Shown: positions 1 to 13,976, counted from the first letter of the stretch. The stretch is DNA of 64,000 nt from Gammaproteobacteria bacterium (GCA_011523505.1 WTGP01000034.1:62001-126000); one strand, 5' to 3'. Numbers and translations are program-made. The notes: a model not told the origin generated them from the sequence alone.

Positions 1-981
1 GAGCGCAGCGAGGCCGGCTATGCCCGCGCGATCGCCGACGCGTTCGTCAAGTACGCGGCCATCCGCAAGATGACCGACGTCGACTATTCCGACCGGATCG
101 GGCTGGCACTCACCGCCGCGGACGTCCGCCGCATACACGCCGAAGGCCGCCGCGTCGCATTGATCGGCATCGAAAACGGCTTTTCCATAGGCCGCCACGT
201 GGACCTGCTCGACGTCCACTACGCGTCCGGCGCGCGCTACCTGGGCCTGGTGCACAACGGCCACAACGACATCGGCGATTCCGCCGTCCCCAACCTGGCG
301 CGGGGCGAGCCCAGATCGGAACATGGCGGACTGAGCGAGTTCGGCCGCGCGGTGGTCCGGCGCGCCAACGAACTGGGGATCATGGTGGACATATCCCATG
401 CCTCGGAAGCCACGGCGATGAATGCGATCGAAGCGTCCGAGGCGCCGGTGATCGCCTCGCACTCGGCCGCCAGGGGCGCCTTTGCGCATGCGCGCAATTT
501 GAGCGATGAAGCGCTCCTGGCGATGCGGGAAAACGGCGGCGTGGTGCAGATCGTGGCCTTCGATTCCTACCTGCGCGAGACTCCGCCGGAAAAGGTCGAG
601 GCCATGGGCGCGCTGTACCGGGACATGAGTCTAAGAAATGCCGGCGATTTCGCCCGCATGTCCCCCGAACAGCGTGAGGACTACTATTCGCGCCTGAGTG
701 AAATTACCCGCATGCCGCCCCGGGCGTCGGTGAAGCACCTGGCCGATCACATCGACTACGCGGTCGGGCTGATCGGGATCGACCACGTGGGGATATCGTC
801 CGATTTCAACGGCGGCGGGGGCATCGAGGGCTGGGACAACGCCGCCGAAACCCTCAACGTTACGGTGGAACTGGTGCGGCGCGGTTATTCCGAGGAGCAG
901 ATCGCCAAACTCTGGGGCGGCAACCTGCTCAGGGTGATGGAAGCGGTCGAGTCGGTCGCGTCGAGATTAAAGGGGGAGTGA
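1..981 (+). CDS. Membrane dipeptidase (peptidase M19), 5'-truncated by window edge
   Basis: The frame is open from base 1, so the gene begins outside the window; the first Met inside it is at 70. The protein matches the renal-dipeptidase/M19 family, zinc TIM-barrel enzymes that cleave dipeptides, often D-residue-containing. Visible family signatures are IGIENGFSIG, LGLVHNGHND, a VDISHAS segment with the metal-binding His, VIASHSAAR, and DHVGISSDFNGGGG near the C-terminus. No signal peptide can be judged because the N-terminus is missing. The gene converges on xseB and their 3' ends overlap by 15 bases. Confidence 0.93.
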   Translation, partial: ERSEAGYARAIADAFVKYAAIRKMTDVDYSDRIGLALTAADVRRIHAEGRRVALIGIENGFSIGRHVDLLDVHYASGARYLGLVHNGHNDIGDSAVPNLARGEPRSEHGGLSEFGRAVVRRANELGIMVDISHASEATAMNAIEASEAPVIASHSAARGAFAHARNLSDEALLAMRENGGVVQIVAFDSYLRETPPEKVEAMGALYRDMSLRNAGDFARMSPEQREDYYSRLSEITRMPPRASVKHLADHIDYAVGLIGIDHVGISSDFNGGGGIEGWDNAAETLNVTVELVRRGYSEEQIAKLWGGNLLRVMEAVESVASRLKGE

Positions 982-1248
982 TCCGCCTCCGCCGTTTTCG
1001 CCGTCCGGTTTCCTGAGCGTCAGCGGGTCGACGTCCTCCAGCATTCCCTCGCTCAGGACCTGGACCTTCTGCTCGGCTTCCTTGAGTACCTGCTGGCAGC
1101 GGCGCGTCAATTCCACGCCCTTTTCGAACTGCCTGATCGCCTCGGCCAGGGGCAGGTCGCCCTTTTCCAGGTTGATGACGATCTGCTCAAGATCCTTGAG
1201 CGCCTGCTCCAGGCCGTGAACGCCTTCGGTCGCTTTCTCGTCACTCAT
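967..1248 (-). CDS. xseB: Exodeoxyribonuclease VII small subunit
   Basis: This 93-residue acidic helical protein carries the XseB core (LEQALKDLEQIVINLEKGDLPLAEAI, split here as a long helix, then FEKGVELTRRCQQVLKEAEQKVQ). The small subunit binds XseA to form exonuclease VII, which degrades single-stranded DNA into oligonucleotides. The length is slightly above the usual 75-85 residues because of a Gly-rich C-terminal tail. In many proteobacteria xseB precedes ispA and dxs, but here the downstream side is the convergent dipeptidase gene, so the isoprenoid genes are not linked. Confidence 0.93.
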   Translation of the reverse strand: MSDEKATEGVHGLEQALKDLEQIVINLEKGDLPLAEAIRQFEKGVELTRRCQQVLKEAEQKVQVLSEGMLEDVDPLTLRKPDGENGGGGSLPL

Positions 1249-1300
1249 TCAGGCAAGTCCTCCACCGGCCCATTTTAGCCGCGGCGGCATCCCGGGGGAT

Positions 1301-1735
1301 TCAGCGCATGTTTTCCTCGGCCCGCTTCGCCAGTTCTTCGGGCGACAGGGATTCCTGGTGCGTTGCGATGCACCAGGTGTTGCCGGTGGGGTCCGTTACG
1401 ACGGCGTTGCGGTCGCCGTAGAACATGTCCTGCGGCTCCTGAAATGACTGTGCCCCCGCCTTGAGCGCCTGCGCGTAGCAGGCGTCGGTGTCCGGCACAT
1501 AAACGTAGAGCATGCAGGGCAGCGCCGGGAAATCCTCCTGCGCCCTTCCCATCATTACGTGGGAGTCGCCGATCAGGACCTCCGCGTGCCCCGTCTTGCC
1601 GTCCTGGTTGGGGACCCGTTCCTTTTCTTCGGCGCCGAATGCCGCCGTGAGGAAGTCCACGAGTTGGTCAACGTCTTCTACCACCATGTACGGCGTTACC
1701 GAACCGTAACCCTCCGGAATGTAATGCACAGCCAT
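1301..1735 (-). CDS. VOC-superfamily protein (PhnB/glyoxalase-like)
   Basis: A 144-residue protein with the beta-alpha-beta-beta-beta fold of vicinal-oxygen-chelate proteins. It begins HYIPEGYGSVTPYMVV, then has a GDSHVMMGRA strand and ends with VTDPTGNTWCIATH, the typical C-terminal signature of the PhnB-like branch. Members include glyoxalases, bleomycin-resistance proteins and many of unknown substrate, so no substrate is assigned. It is a lone gene, divergent from katG across a 216-bp gap. Confidence 0.85.
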   Translation of the reverse strand: MAVHYIPEGYGSVTPYMVVEDVDQLVDFLTAAFGAEEKERVPNQDGKTGHAEVLIGDSHVMMGRAQEDFPALPCMLYVYVPDTDACYAQALKAGAQSFQEPQDMFYGDRNAVVTDPTGNTWCIATHQESLSPEELAKRAEENMR

Positions 1736-4084
<2,349 letters not shown>

Positions 4085-4161
4085 TCCGGGCGGCGTCGGG
4101 ACAGCACACCAGAGACGATAGGGCCTGAATTAGCGGATAGTTCCAGGGATACGGCACTGAC

Positions 4162-6039
4162 ATGAAGGCCGCCTATCGCGCTGACGACATTGAAGTCCTC
4201 AGCGGCCTTGACCCTGTCCGCCGCCGGCCGGGGATGTTCACCGATACGGCGCGTCCCAACTACCTGGCTCACGAGGTGATCGACAACAGCGTCGACGAGG
4301 CGCTGGCCGGACACTGCAAGCGCATCGACGTAACACTGCACGGTGACGGTTCCCTGGCCGTGGAGGACAACGGCCGCGGTATGCCGGTGGACGTCCATGA
4401 GGAAACCGGCCTGACGGGCGTCGAACTGATCCTGACGCGCCTGCACGCCGGGGCCAAGTTCTCGCGCCGTCAGTACCGCTACTCGGGCGGCCTGCACGGT
4501 GTGGGCGTGTCGGTGGTCAACGCCCTCTCGACCCGCCTCAAGGTGCGCGTGCGGCGCGGCGGGCGCAAATGGCACATGGAATTCGCCGGCGGTGAGCCCC
4601 AGCGCGCGCTGGAGGCCGTGGGCGCCGTCGCGAAAACCAATACCGGCACCTGGATCCGGTTCTGGCCGGATCCCCAGTACTTTTCGAAAGCCAGTTTTCA
4701 CCTGCCGTCGCTCAAGCGGGTATTGCGCGCCAAGGCGCTGCTCTGTCCGGGGCTGACCGTATCGCTGACCACGGAGTCCGATGGAGCGCAGGAGAAGTGG
4801 CGCTACGAGGACGGTCTGGCCCAGTACCTCCAGGAAGAACACGGCGAAGGCGAACGGTTGCCGGACGATCCGTTGCGGTTCTCCCAGCTCGATGACGAGG
4901 AGCGGACGCTGGACTGCGTCGTGCAGTGGGCCGAAGACGGCGCCAAGCGGGTGGAGGAGAGCTACGTCAACCTGGTGCCGACGCCGCGTCACGGCACGCA
5001 TGTCAACGGTCTTCGCACCGGACTGACCGAGGGTTTGCGGGAATTCTGCGAATTCCACAAGCTGTTGCCGCGCGATGTGAAGATTTCGCCGCCGGACGTG
5101 TGGGACGGGGTGAACTTCGTGCTCTCGGTGAAGCTCGCGGAGCCGCAGTTCTCCGGGCAGATGAAGGAGTCGCTGGCGTCGCGGGACTGCGCCGGTTTCG
5201 TGGCCGAGGCGGTGCGCGGCGGGATGGCGCTGTGGCTCAACCAGCACTCGGAATTGGGCGAGCGGATCGCGAAACAGGCAATCGCGGCGGCCCAGCGGCG
5301 GCTCAGGGCCGCCCGCAAGACGCCGCGCCGCACGGCGGTGTCGGGACCGGCGCTGCCGGGCAAGCTGGCCGACTGCACCAGCACGGCGCCGGACGAGTGC
5401 GAGATTTTCCTCGTCGAGGGCGATTCGGCCGGGGGCTCGGCCCGCCAGGCGCGGCACCGCGAATTTCAGGCCATTCTGCCTCTGCGCGGCAAGATCCTGA
5501 ACACCTGGGAAGTGGATTCGGCGGACCTCGACTCGTCCCAGGAGGTGCATGACATCGCGCTGGCGCTGGGGATCCAGGCGGGCGATCCGGACCTGGACAA
5601 TCTGCGTTACCACCGCGTATGCATACTTGCGGACGCCGATTCGGACGGGCGGCACATCGCCACGCTGATCTGCGCCCTGTTCGCCCGGCATTTTCCCGCG
5701 CTGGTGCGCGGAGGTCACGTGCACGTGGTCATGCCGCCGCTCTACCGGCTCGACGTGGGCAAGGAAACGCACTATGCGCTCACCGAAGAGGAGCGGGAAT
5801 CGCTCGCTCGCCGCTTTGCCAAACGCAAGGTTTCCGTGACCCGCTTCAAGGGCCTGGGCGAAATGAGCGCGAAGCAGCTGCGCGAGACCGCCATGGAGCC
5901 GGACACCCGCCGCCTTATCCGGCTCGAAATGGACGAAGCCGACGACGCGTTCAGGGTGCTCGACATGCTGCTGGCCAAGAAGCGCGCCGCCGACCGCCGG
6001 GCCTGGCTGGAAGACAAGGGCGATCTCGCCGCCAGCTGA
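4162..6039 (+). CDS. parE: DNA topoisomerase IV subunit B
   Basis: The 625-residue ATPase subunit has the GHKL ATP-binding motif [12 protein letters not shown], the glycine-rich [16 protein letters not shown] loop, and the TOPRIM metal site [18 protein letters not shown], followed by LRGKILN and [12 protein letters not shown]. The length (about 630 residues) and TOPRIM context fit ParE rather than the longer GyrB. With ParC it decatenates replicated chromosomes. The stop overlaps the parC start by one base (TGATG), indicating translational coupling. Confidence 0.96.
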   Translation: MKAAYRADDIEVLSGLDPVRRRPGMFTDTARPNYLAHEVIDNSVDEALAGHCKRIDVTLHGDGSLAVEDNGRGMPVDVHEETGLTGVELILTRLHAGAKFSRRQYRYSGGLHGVGVSVVNALSTRLKVRVRRGGRKWHMEFAGGEPQRALEAVGAVAKTNTGTWIRFWPDPQYFSKASFHLPSLKRVLRAKALLCPGLTVSLTTESDGAQEKWRYEDGLAQYLQEEHGEGERLPDDPLRFSQLDDEERTLDCVVQWAEDGAKRVEESYVNLVPTPRHGTHVNGLRTGLTEGLREFCEFHKLLPRDVKISPPDVWDGVNFVLSVKLAEPQFSGQMKESLASRDCAGFVAEAVRGGMALWLNQHSELGERIAKQAIAAAQRRLRAARKTPRRTAVSGPALPGKLADCTSTAPDECEIFLVEGDSAGGSARQARHREFQAILPLRGKILNTWEVDSADLDSSQEVHDIALALGIQAGDPDLDNLRYHRVCILADADSDGRHIATLICALFARHFPALVRGGHVHVVMPPLYRLDVGKETHYALTEEERESLARRFAKRKVSVTRFKGLGEMSAKQLRETAMEPDTRRLIRLEMDEADDAFRVLDMLLAKKRAADRRAWLEDKGDLAAS

Positions 6040-8294
6040 TGGCCGGCCCGCAACTGACGCTGGTGCCGCGCGACAACGCGGAAACGCGGCCATTGGCGGA
6101 ATACGCGGAGCAGGCGTACCTGGATTACTCCATGTACGTCATCCTGGACCGGGCGCTGCCGCACCTGGCCGACGGTCTCAAGCCGGTGCAGCGACGCATC
6201 GTCTATGCGATGAGCGAACTGGGGCTGGCGGCCACCGCCAAGCCGCGCAAGAGCGCCCGCACGATCGGCGACGTGATCGGCAAGTTCCATCCGCATGGCG
6301 ATTCGGCCTGCTACGAGGCCATGGTGCACCTGGCGCAGCCATTCGCCTATCGCCACCCGCTGGTGGACGGTCACGGCAACTTCGGCGCGGTCGACGATCC
6401 CAAGTCCTTCGCCGCCATGCGCTACACCGAGGCGCGCCTTACCGCCTACGCGCAAACGCTGCTGGCGGAACTGGGGCAGGGCACGGTCGACTGGACCGAC
6501 AACTTCGACGGCACGCTCAAGGAGCCCGAACTCCTGCCTGCGCAACTGCCCAATGTGCTGATCAACGGGTCCACAGGCATTGCGGTCGGCATGTCGACGG
6601 ATATACCTCCGCACAACCTTCGGGAACTGGCCGCGGCGCTGGAGCGGATCGCCGCGCGGCCGAAATTGCATTACGACACGCTCGCCGGCCTGATCCCGGG
6701 GCCCGATTTCCCGACCGGCGGCGAACTGATCACGCCGGCGGCGGAAATCCAGGAGATCTACAGGAAGGGACAGGGGGTGTTCAGGGTTCGGGCGTCGTGG
6801 AAGCGCGAGGAAGGCGCCGTGGTGATCCACGAGTTGCCGTGGCAGGTATCCGGCAGCCGCGTGCTCGAGCAGATCGCCAGGCAGATGAGGGACAAGCGCC
6901 TGCCCATGCTCGAGAACCTGCGCGACGAAAGCGATCATGAGAACCCGGTGCGCCTGGTGCTGCTGCCCCGTTCCGCGCGTGTGGACGTCGATGCGCTGAT
7001 GGGACACCTGTTCGCCACCACGGACCTGGAGCGGTCTCTGCGGGTGAACCTGAACGTCATCGGCGAGGACGGCCGACCGCGGGTCCGCGACCTGCGCGGC
7101 ATGCTGGTGGAATGGCTGAAGTTCCGGCGCGCCACGCTTCGCCGCCGGCTGAAGCATCGCGAAGACCAGGTGTCGATGCGCCTGCACGTCCTGGAAGGCC
7201 TGATGATCGCCTATCTCAACCTGGACGAGGTCATCGCCATCGTGCGCTACGAGGCCGACCCCCGGGCGCGCCTGATGGAGCGTTTCAAACTGAGCCGCGA
7301 GCAGGCCGAGGGCATTCTCAACATCCGGCTGCGCAACCTGGCCCGCATCGAGGAGGAGAAGCTGCTGGCGGAGCAGGACGAACTCGAGGCCGAACGCGAG
7401 GCGCTGCGGGCGACGCTGGCGGACAAGGCGAGGTTCGACAAGCTCATGATCGCGGAATTCCGCGAGCTGGCCGAGGAGCATGGCGACGAACGCCGCACGC
7501 GGATCGTGGACGACGCCGCACCGGCGGCGGCATACCAGGAGGAGGACGTGACTCCGGCCGAGCCGCTGACCGTCGTGCTGTCGCGCCACGGCTTCGCCCG
7601 CGCCGGCAAGGGCCATGAACTGGACAGCGCGGCCCTGAGTTTCCGTCCCGGAGACGAACTGCTCTGCGATCTGCAGTGCAAGTCGAATCAGCAGGTCGTG
7701 TTCCTGAGCAGCGAAGGGCGCGTCTACACGCTCCCGGCGCACAGCCTGCCTTCGGCGCGCACGCATGGCGAACCGCTGTCCAGCCGATTCAACGTGGCGG
7801 ACGGAGAGCGCTGGAGCGGCGTGATGGGGGGCGATCCCGGGTCGCGATGGCTGGTATGCGGAACCCGCGGGCACGGGTTTGTCGCAACTACCGCAAAGCT
7901 GTTTTCGCGTTCGCGCGCCGGCAAGGCGTTTCTGAACCTGGCCGAAGACTCCGAGCCGCTGCTGCCGGTCTCCGTGCTCGATTCACCGTGCCGCGTTGCC
8001 GTGGTGTCAGGCGACGGGCGCCTGCTGCTGTTCGGCGTCGACGAACTGCCGGAGTCGGCCGCCGGCCGCGGAGTGCTGCTGATCGGGCTGAAAAACGGTG
8101 AACGGCTGGCCGCGGCGACGATCGTCGGGCCGCGCGACCGGCTGATCGTGCATTGCGGGGAACGCAAGATGACGCTGCGCGGCAAGACGCTGGAGAGCTA
8201 CCTGGGCAAGCGCGCGCTGAGGGGCCGCATGCTGCCGCGCGGCTGGCAGAAAAATGTGACCATGCTGGCGCGCGATCCGTTCCGGGGCGGATAA
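6039..8294 (+). CDS. parC: DNA topoisomerase IV subunit A
   Basis: The 751-residue cleavage subunit begins at the ATG overlapping the parE stop; the frame is open further upstream, but that part is a shadow of parE. Motifs are [17 protein letters not shown], the quinolone-resistance region [14 protein letters not shown] with the susceptible-type Ser89 and Glu93, and the catalytic Tyr129 in [10 protein letters not shown]. The C-terminal beta-pinwheel (about 500-750) is short, as in ParC and unlike GyrA, and lacks an obvious GyrA box. It forms an A2B2 complex with ParE. Confidence 0.96.
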   Translation: MAGPQLTLVPRDNAETRPLAEYAEQAYLDYSMYVILDRALPHLADGLKPVQRRIVYAMSELGLAATAKPRKSARTIGDVIGKFHPHGDSACYEAMVHLAQPFAYRHPLVDGHGNFGAVDDPKSFAAMRYTEARLTAYAQTLLAELGQGTVDWTDNFDGTLKEPELLPAQLPNVLINGSTGIAVGMSTDIPPHNLRELAAALERIAARPKLHYDTLAGLIPGPDFPTGGELITPAAEIQEIYRKGQGVFRVRASWKREEGAVVIHELPWQVSGSRVLEQIARQMRDKRLPMLENLRDESDHENPVRLVLLPRSARVDVDALMGHLFATTDLERSLRVNLNVIGEDGRPRVRDLRGMLVEWLKFRRATLRRRLKHREDQVSMRLHVLEGLMIAYLNLDEVIAIVRYEADPRARLMERFKLSREQAEGILNIRLRNLARIEEEKLLAEQDELEAEREALRATLADKARFDKLMIAEFRELAEEHGDERRTRIVDDAAPAAAYQEEDVTPAEPLTVVLSRHGFARAGKGHELDSAALSFRPGDELLCDLQCKSNQQVVFLSSEGRVYTLPAHSLPSARTHGEPLSSRFNVADGERWSGVMGGDPGSRWLVCGTRGHGFVATTAKLFSRSRAGKAFLNLAEDSEPLLPVSVLDSPCRVAVVSGDGRLLLFGVDELPESAAGRGVLLIGLKNGERLAAATIVGPRDRLIVHCGERKMTLRGKTLESYLGKRALRGRMLPRGWQKNVTMLARDPFRGG

Positions 8295-8330
8295 TATCCG
8301 GCCCAGCACACTGATCAGGGAAAGTGGCAA

Positions 8331-9854
<1,524 letters not shown>

Positions 9855-9881
9855 CGCGGCGACATTCGGGGGGCATTGCAA

Positions 9882-11894
9882 ATGTTGATCATTACCCAGG
9901 AACCTTGGCATGCGGATGCCACCGGCGCACGGCTGCTCAGCCTGGCCGAGGCTGCCTCCCTGCAATTCGGCGAAATCGGCGGCTCGTTGCTGCTGCTGCC
10001 GTTGGGGGAGGCCGACTGGGAGCAGCCGCGCCCCGAACGGGAGTTGCTCGCCGAGGCGGGCGCGGCGTCGAACTTTCATGGAATCTACATCGCCGGCGCC
10101 GTGCCGGTGCTGGCGGCCCATTCGGACGAGCCGCAAACGGTGGGTTTCGTCGTGGGCCCCGACGGCAACACGGCCCTGCGCGTTCCGAAGATCACACCCG
10201 ACTTCATCGAAGGATTCACCGACAGCGCCTGCGAACTGGGCAGGCCCGCCGATCTGCCTGTGCTGGACACGCCGCTGGGCCGGCTGGGCATTCTCACCGG
10301 CGAGGACATCCTGTATTCGCACTACGCCCGGGTGCTGACCTACAACGGCGCCGAAGTGATCCTGAACCCCTGCCGAGAGCGTCGCGACGTCGGCTTCGAA
10401 AGCCGCCTGCGCGCGCGCCGCACCCGCGCCTACGAGAGTTCCGCTTACGTGGCGGTCGCCACCCCCCACGCGCAGCTGTCCGGCGACGTGAACGTGCGCC
10501 TGCCCTGCGCCTCCGCGCTCTACCTTCACGACCAGCAGACGGTGGAGGAGGCCGGGCAGGGCGAGAGTTTCCTCAAGCCCGACTACAGCATCGAGTTTCT
10601 GCGCCGCAAGCGCTCCACGCTGTTCATGAACCAGCCCGTGTACATGCGCAGCATGCTCTACGCGCCGGGCTACCTTCAGGCCGCCGCCGCCGACCAGGCC
10701 GCCGCCCGCGAGATGCCGTCAACCCGCGACGGCTGGCGAGAGGAAGCCGGCCGGCGGATCGCGGCGCAGGCGCAAGCCAACCGCATCGACGGGCCGACCG
10801 AGGACCAGTACTCGGCGCTGCTGGTTCAAAACGAGTTCCGCGTAATCCACATGGACACGCCCAATCCCGAGGAAATTCTCAGGCAGAACCTCGACGAGGC
10901 CATCGGCCTGGCCGCACGCAGCGCCTTTATCCCCAATGTCCGGCTGGTGTGCTTTCCCGAATTCTTCATGACCGGCTCCGGCGGCTTCGGCAAGCGCACG
11001 CCCAAGACCCTGGAGCGCATCGCGATCACCTATCCGGGGCCGGAGACGGACGTGTTGAGCGAATTCGCGCAGAAGAACCACGTGTACGTGGCCGGCTCGA
11101 CGTTCGAGAAGGACCCGCGCTTTCCCGAGCGGGTGTTCAACTCCGCTTTCATCCTCAACGATTCCGGCGACCTGATCCTGCATTACCGCAAGCTGCATTG
11201 CGCCGACATCTGGGGGCAGTTGCCCGACACGACACCCGGCAGCATCTACTCGCGGCTGGTCGAGGAACTCGGCTACGACGCGCTGTTCCCGGTGGTGGAC
11301 ACCCCGCTGGGCAAGCTCGCCGCCATGGTGTGTTTCGACCACACCGTGCCGGAGACGGCGCACATGCTGGCGAAACGCGGCGCGGAAGTGATCATTCACT
11401 GCACCTCCGATCCGCACGGCGCCGGCCGCCGGCCGTGGGAGGAGTGCCGCATGACCCGGGCCCACGACAACGGCGCCTATATCCTCGCGCCGCGCCCGGG
11501 CGGCGAGTACTTCGACCCGCATGCCGTGCATCCGGGCACGTTCCTGCGCGGTTATACGCGCATCATCGGCTACGACGGCCGCCTGCTCGGCGAGGCCGAC
11601 ACCTCGGGCAAGGTGAGCTTCCAGGCCAACCTGGACCTGGCCGAGCTGCGCCGCTATCGCGCCAAGGCGTCCGCCAACATGCTGATCTGGGACGAGCCGC
11701 GCAGCTACGTGGACTGGTACGAACAGGGCCACGGCCTGCCGGGCGATTTGTGGGCCGGCGACCCGCAGGACAACCCGTACGCGAATTTCGCGGCGATGAA
11801 GGACTCGCTCGAACGCTTCTACAAGGAAGGAATCTACCTGCGCCCCGGGTCAACGCGAACCGGCGCCGAAACCGACGCCCGCAGCCTAATATAA
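9882..11894 (+). CDS. Tandem double-domain carbon-nitrogen hydrolase
   Basis: A 670-residue protein with two nitrilase-fold domains. An ATG at 9882 with a G-rich site just upstream is preferred over the TTG at 9876. The C-terminal domain (from about residue 310) keeps the triad: Glu in CFPEFFMTG, Lys in HYRKLHCAD and Cys in MVCFDHTVPE. The N-terminal domain has the fold's strands (VPKITPDF, GRLGILTGEDILY, GAEVILNPC), but the catalytic Cys position reads G/E, so it looks non-catalytic. The family hydrolyses nitriles, amides or carbamoyl compounds. The substrate is unknown; the aldehyde dehydrogenase next door could act on an amide-derived product. Confidence 0.85.
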   Translation: MLIITQEPWHADATGARLLSLAEAASLQFGEIGGSLLLLPLGEADWEQPRPERELLAEAGAASNFHGIYIAGAVPVLAAHSDEPQTVGFVVGPDGNTALRVPKITPDFIEGFTDSACELGRPADLPVLDTPLGRLGILTGEDILYSHYARVLTYNGAEVILNPCRERRDVGFESRLRARRTRAYESSAYVAVATPHAQLSGDVNVRLPCASALYLHDQQTVEEAGQGESFLKPDYSIEFLRRKRSTLFMNQPVYMRSMLYAPGYLQAAAADQAAAREMPSTRDGWREEAGRRIAAQAQANRIDGPTEDQYSALLVQNEFRVIHMDTPNPEEILRQNLDEAIGLAARSAFIPNVRLVCFPEFFMTGSGGFGKRTPKTLERIAITYPGPETDVLSEFAQKNHVYVAGSTFEKDPRFPERVFNSAFILNDSGDLILHYRKLHCADIWGQLPDTTPGSIYSRLVEELGYDALFPVVDTPLGKLAAMVCFDHTVPETAHMLAKRGAEVIIHCTSDPHGAGRRPWEECRMTRAHDNGAYILAPRPGGEYFDPHAVHPGTFLRGYTRIIGYDGRLLGEADTSGKVSFQANLDLAELRRYRAKASANMLIWDEPRSYVDWYEQGHGLPGDLWAGDPQDNPYANFAAMKDSLERFYKEGIYLRPGSTRTGAETDARSLI

Positions 11895-11895
11895 T
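11890..11895 (+). promoter_or_regulatory. -10 box of the tRNA-Arg promoter
   Basis: A perfect TATAAT lies 10 bp before the tRNA 5' end and spans the stop codon of the nitrilase gene. The stretch between it and the tRNA is GC-rich, as in stringently controlled stable-RNA promoters. No good -35 box is visible at 16-18 bp upstream. Confidence 0.6.
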
Positions 11896-11905
11896 CCGCG
11901 GCTGC

Positions 11906-11983
11906 GCGCCCGTAGCTTAGCCTGGATAGAGCATCTGGCTACGAACCAGAAGGTCGGGAGTTCGAATCTCTCCGGGCGCGCCA
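11906..11983 (+). tRNA. tRNA-Arg (anticodon ACG)
   Basis: The acceptor arm GCGCCCG (11906-11912) pairs with CGGGCGC (11973-11979), followed by discriminator G and an encoded CCA. The anticodon arm is TCTGG / CTACGAA / CCAGA, giving anticodon ACG. The T arm GTTCGAATC is canonical. In bacteria this tRNA is normally deaminated to ICG to read CGU, CGC and CGA. Confidence 0.97.
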
Positions 11984-12043
11984 TATTCCCAGAGTCAACT
12001 CCGGCACGCAGCTTGCGGCATCAGTCCACTTAGGAGGAAAGTC

Positions 12044-12340
12044 TTGACCATCGCAGGAAGAATCAGGCACCTGACGCGGATCGGCCTTTCGCACATGAAT
12101 GAAGCGATCCTGGACGTGTTGTTTCATGCCCACGGAAAGCCGGCCGGACTTACGGCTGCACAAATTCACGAACGGATGGGACTGGGCGAGGACTTTGGCA
12201 ACCCGCCCCACGGCGTCGTAGAGGGCTTGCTTTCCCACCTGGAGGGCGCAGGCAGCGTCATATCCGAATCAACCCGGGGCCCTGACGGCGAAGTCACCTG
12301 GCGGCTGAACGACCTGGAATACGCTCAGCGTTGCGACTAG
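12044..12340 (+). CDS. Small winged-helix-like protein of unknown function
   Basis: A 98-residue protein with a TTG start six bases after a strong AGGAGG (12032-12037), which fixes the start. The composition resembles a winged-helix domain: a helix (ILDVLFHAHG), a turn-helix (LTAAQIHERMGL), then a recognition-like helix (GVVEGLLSHLEGAGSV) and a hairpin ending in VTWRLND. I do not recognise a named family. It is the first gene of a co-directional run leading to a methyltransferase and a TonB receptor, so it may be a local regulator. Confidence 0.7.
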   Translation: MTIAGRIRHLTRIGLSHMNEAILDVLFHAHGKPAGLTAAQIHERMGLGEDFGNPPHGVVEGLLSHLEGAGSVISESTRGPDGEVTWRLNDLEYAQRCD

Positions 12341-12417
12341 TTTCAACAGGCCCCGGGGCCGCTGTGCGGCGTGGGCGGCCGCGTGTATACTCGAATCGCG
12401 GAGTGGGAGGGGTTTAT

Positions 12418-12804
12418 ATGACCGACAATCCCGGCTACACGGCCGATTTCATCAAGTCCGACACGGACCGGGCGACGTTCATGAAGGATCCGGCGATGGA
12501 TCATCTGATGACGGCGCTGGTGTCGGTGAGTACGGAGATCTGGGCGCAGGCCCGTCGCGTGAAGATCATGGAGCGATTGCTGGAGGAACATGGGAAGGTG
12601 ACCCGCGAGATGATCGAGGGTTACATGCCGAGTGCCGAGGAGGAGGCGTCCTGGCGGGCCGAGCGCGACCGCTTCATCGAGCGGACTTTCGGCTCGCTCA
12701 CGGCGGGGCATTCGTTCGAAGGCCAACCGACGAGGGGGTTCCATGACCGGCCGGGCGCCGAGGGTCCGACGAATCGCTCCGGCATGGGAGGTGACCAGTC
12801 ATGA
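12418..12804 (+). CDS. Hypothetical protein upstream of the methyltransferase
   Basis: A 128-residue protein from the ATG at 12418, preceded by GGGAGGGG; the frame is open 29 codons further upstream, but that part overlaps the previous gene. The first 90 residues are predicted helical and charged (TEIWAQARRVKIMERLLEEHGK, given here only in part), followed by a polar, Gly/Pro-rich tail. There is no signal peptide or recognised domain. Its stop overlaps the methyltransferase start (ATGA), so the two are translationally coupled and probably act together. Confidence 0.72.
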   Translation: MTDNPGYTADFIKSDTDRATFMKDPAMDHLMTALVSVSTEIWAQARRVKIMERLLEEHGKVTREMIEGYMPSAEEEASWRAERDRFIERTFGSLTAGHSFEGQPTRGFHDRPGAEGPTNRSGMGGDQS

Positions 12805-13976
12805 TGAACCGACGCACGATATTGGGGTCCCTGGCCGCGGCCTTTTCGGCCACGGCGGCTACGCGCAAGGCAAGCGCGTCCACGGCCGCACCGTCTTCCT
12901 TGCCGCTCGACATCGAGCCGCGCGGCACCGTGGGCATACAGGAGCGCATGCCCAGCCTGGACCTGGAGAGCCGGCACGAGTTCCTGACCGGTTTCAGGGC
13001 CTGGACGCAGGGACCGCTGGGCAGGGCCGCCGAGGAACGGGCCAATGCCATTTTCAAGGCGAAGGGCATTGATCCCGAGGGCGACGTTCCGCTGGAGCAG
13101 GTCCAGGCGGCCCTTGAGGGCGACCCGATCGTGGGCGCCAGCGTTCGCTACTGGATCACCGGTCAGCAGCATTGCTGGAAGCTGGTTGCCGACGAATTCC
13201 ACGCCAACGCCGACGCCTACATGGCCGAGCTGGACGCCGCCGAAAAGGCAGGTCCGGGCTCGGTGACGCTGGATCCCGATTTCAAGGTTCCGGAATACGC
13301 TTCCCACGAAATTCACATCCAGCCGGGCGGATATGTGGGTGATCCCTTCGCCGGCTACATTTATCACTACGGCACCAATCACTTCCGGATGGGCAACGAA
13401 CAGGACCAGCGGCAGAAGCTGGTCGCCTCCACGGCGGAGCCACCGGAAGATGGCCGCTTCAAGCGCATTCTCGACCTGGGCTGCGGTCCGGGCCGGCTGA
13501 CCGTTGCGCTCAAGGACCGGTTCCCGGACGCGGAAGTCTGGGGCATTGACGTTTCCGGACCGATGGTCCGCTACGCGCACATGCGCGCGGCCGACCTCGG
13601 CAAGGAAGTGCACTTCGTTCAGGGCCTGGCCGAAGACACCGGTTTTCCGGACGGCCATTTCGACCTGGTGTATTCCTACATCCTGTTTCACGAAGTGCCT
13701 GCGTCCGTCACACGGGCGATCGTGAAGGAGGTGCACCGGATTACCCGCCCGGGCGGTGTGTTTCAGTCCGGCGATTTTCGGGCCGATCAGCGTCCGCCCA
13801 CCCCCTATCGCAGTTTCCGCCGCTGGTGGGACTACCGCTGGAACAACGAGGTCTGGCGCAACGAATTCCAGGACTTGCATTTCGGCAAAGAAATCGCCAG
13901 GGCCGGATTTACCGTGCGAGATTCCAAAAAAGGCCTTGGATTTCTCGGGTCCCTGCGCGCGACGCGCAACGCCTGA
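12801..13976 (+). CDS. Class I SAM-dependent methyltransferase with Tat-type leader
   Basis: A 391-residue protein. The leader has a twin-arginine pattern (NRRTILGSLAAAF) and an ASA cleavage-like site. After about 180 residues without a recognised fold comes a Rossmann methyltransferase: motif I ILDLGCGPGRL, motif II VWGIDVSGPM, an acidic FDLVYSYILFHEV segment and RPGGVFQSGDF. The family transfers methyl from S-adenosylmethionine. Export of a SAM enzyme is unexpected because SAM is cytoplasmic. It starts inside the preceding gene (ATGA overlap), and the TonB receptor follows after 52 bp. Confidence 0.85.
   Translation: MMNRRTILGSLAAAFSATAATRKASASTAAPSSLPLDIEPRGTVGIQERMPSLDLESRHEFLTGFRAWTQGPLGRAAEERANAIFKAKGIDPEGDVPLEQVQAALEGDPIVGASVRYWITGQQHCWKLVADEFHANADAYMAELDAAEKAGPGSVTLDPDFKVPEYASHEIHIQPGGYVGDPFAGYIYHYGTNHFRMGNEQDQRQKLVASTAEPPEDGRFKRILDLGCGPGRLTVALKDRFPDAEVWGIDVSGPMVRYAHMRAADLGKEVHFVQGLAEDTGFPDGHFDLVYSYILFHEVPASVTRAIVKEVHRITRPGGVFQSGDFRADQRPPTPYRSFRRWWDYRWNNEVWRNEFQDLHFGKEIARAGFTVRDSKKGLGFLGSLRATRNA

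Noticed and set aside
5619..6038. An extended N-terminus for parC
   Set aside because: The frame is open into parE, but ParC proteins begin near MAGPQLTL and the ATG overlaps the parE stop in the usual coupled arrangement.
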